Assembly (NCBI GenBank): GCA_940671915.1
Contig: CALNVZ010000174.1
Span: 17,808,044-17,872,043, forward strand
Source: Paracentrotus lividus
Lineage: Eukaryota > Echinodermata > Echinoidea > Camarodonta > Echinidae
Reading direction: 5' to 3'
Length of the DNA: 64,000 bases
The notes under the pieces are model-generated. The model worked only from the letters and a program-made list of their open reading frames with translations, made no database searches and was not told the origin of the DNA. Made by a program: the position numbers and the translations under genes. Positions 63,001 through 64,000 of this stretch are shown here, piece after piece. Within the stretch, counting starts at the first letter, position 1. Each line of letters opens with the position of its first letter.

Positions 63001-64000
63001 CTAATGTATCAGGTGATACTATTGTTAGCATTTGATGGACGATTTCTGAAAGCATGCCTGACATATGTATATTAAATGACATACGATCCAGTTTTATTGA
63101 ATTTATATATAGATAGTTTCACTTGATTTTTTTTTCACACTGGATTGTAGAAAACCTCCTAATATCTGTTTGATCAGTGGTAATTACTTGGTGTGATAAA
63201 ATTAATTTAATTTCTAACCAAGACTAAATTGAACCATTACCAATATTTTTTAAAGATAAGGTGAGATGACTGAGAGTGAATTGGCTCTGGAGGTGTTGGT
63301 ATTGATGTATAAAAATTGGTGAGGGAAATTTTAAAGAAATTTCCTTGAGACAAAGTCACTTTTATATTATAAAAACCAGAAAAGCCCATATTTATTTGCT
63401 TTGAAGAAATATCATTAAAAAATCTTCATTACTTGATTCAAGTTTTCAAGACATCCATATACAACCATTTCAAAGGTATTTCAACTACCACGACTGTAGG
63501 GCTAGCTTTTTAGATTTTTGCATGTTTAAATATGAATGAGTAAATTTGAAGCTTTGCATACTAAAGCAATAATAGTCGCTCTTGTTCAATGTCCCTTATC
63601 TAAGGTGACACCGTCATATCCCGGCAGAGACACGCTTCTACCCTAATTGAGTTGTGAAGCAATTTCCATTAGAGTAGTAATGACACTCATAAGATACTCG
63701 TTCCTATCTCCCCCTCGCCGCCTTGGTCGATCGGGACTGCAAAGCTCGTTGAGCGTCCCTGTTTCTATGAGATAATCTTAGAACATCCTTTCTTTGCCTT
63801 AACCATGTGCAAGGTGTCCCATCAGTCTGCTGTTTGCATCATTTCTGATTGCTTTTGCTCGTTGCTTTCCGTCTAAAAGCATCTGTTTTTTTTAGCCTGT
63901 CTGCTCTATCTGTACATTCAGGTGTTTAAATACTGTGTAGCATTCTGTGTTTATGTAAGGAGATACAGGATGTGTGTGTCATTTAATTGGAAGTCTCAAG
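60070..64000 (+). other. PTK7-like intron, right end of window: no gene seen
   Basis: AT-rich sequence with homopolymers (60380-60398, 61810-61844). 63560-63800 is somewhat more GC-rich and non-repetitive. No exon with sound splice sites and a domain could be found. Confidence 0.55.
62281..62372. mobile_element. AAGGGCG hairpin repeat family, diverged copy
   Basis: ATATTGTTTGTTGACAGCTA and GAAGGGCATTAAC on the left pair imperfectly with ACTAACGCCATTTTTGCTAT and TCTCAACAAATGAT on the right. A half copy (TTATGCCCTTCTGATTCTCA) lies at about 62050-62080. Confidence 0.65.

Overview
This is a piece of an animal nuclear genome. It is AT-rich and gene-sparse, with large introns bounded by GT/AG splice sites and many short inverted-repeat DNA elements and microsatellites. 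The predicted proteins are of animal type, and the palindrome TACATGTA recurs throughout. Together these suggest a marine invertebrate deuterostome, most likely a sea urchin or other echinoderm. That is an inference from sequence style, not a proof. No bacterial operon, CRISPR array, rRNA or tRNA gene was seen.

Three protein-coding genes can be supported from spliced exons, although no single long ORF shows them. (1) A minus-strand homologue of ACBD3/GCP60, a Golgi acyl-CoA-binding-domain protein: first coding exon at 13491-13656, second at 3901-4042, remainder off the left edge or unrecognised. (2) A minus-strand homologue of SAMD15, a SAM-domain protein: exons at 30525-30604, 18011-18109 and 16990-17214, the last carrying the stop codon. 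(3) A plus-strand, PTK7-like immunoglobulin-domain membrane protein: signal-peptide exon at 32884-32944, first Ig exon at 38719-39021, remainder beyond the right edge. The phases of all these exons agree. The SAMD15-like and PTK7-like genes point away from each other across a 439-base N gap (31938-32376) in a CpG-rich stretch, which probably hides a promoter region.

The largest structural oddity is that about 10.61-19.46 kb is repeated at about 19.48-28.68 kb. The two copies are separated by exactly 25 N inside a poly-C run. The second copy is full of single-base indels, which break its copies of the ACBD3 and SAMD15 exons, yet its last kilobase is nearly identical to the first copy. This looks like an assembly or gap-filling artefact and not a biological duplication. 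If so, the true ACBD3-SAMD15-PTK7 locus is about 9.2 kb shorter than shown.

The remaining sequence is intron and intergenic DNA carrying non-autonomous DNA transposons: a Tc1/mariner-type element with inverted repeats of several hundred bases, two hAT-like elements, a TA-flanked element studded with the palindrome TGTCCGGACA, several foldback MITEs, and a hairpin family with five copies in the PTK7-like introns. The most unusual pair lies at 43165-44289 and 48007-49274. These two elements have different terminal inverted repeats, but both are flanked by TA, both carry subterminal repeats, and both enclose minisatellite arrays (39-bp and 30-bp units) whose cores are clearly related.
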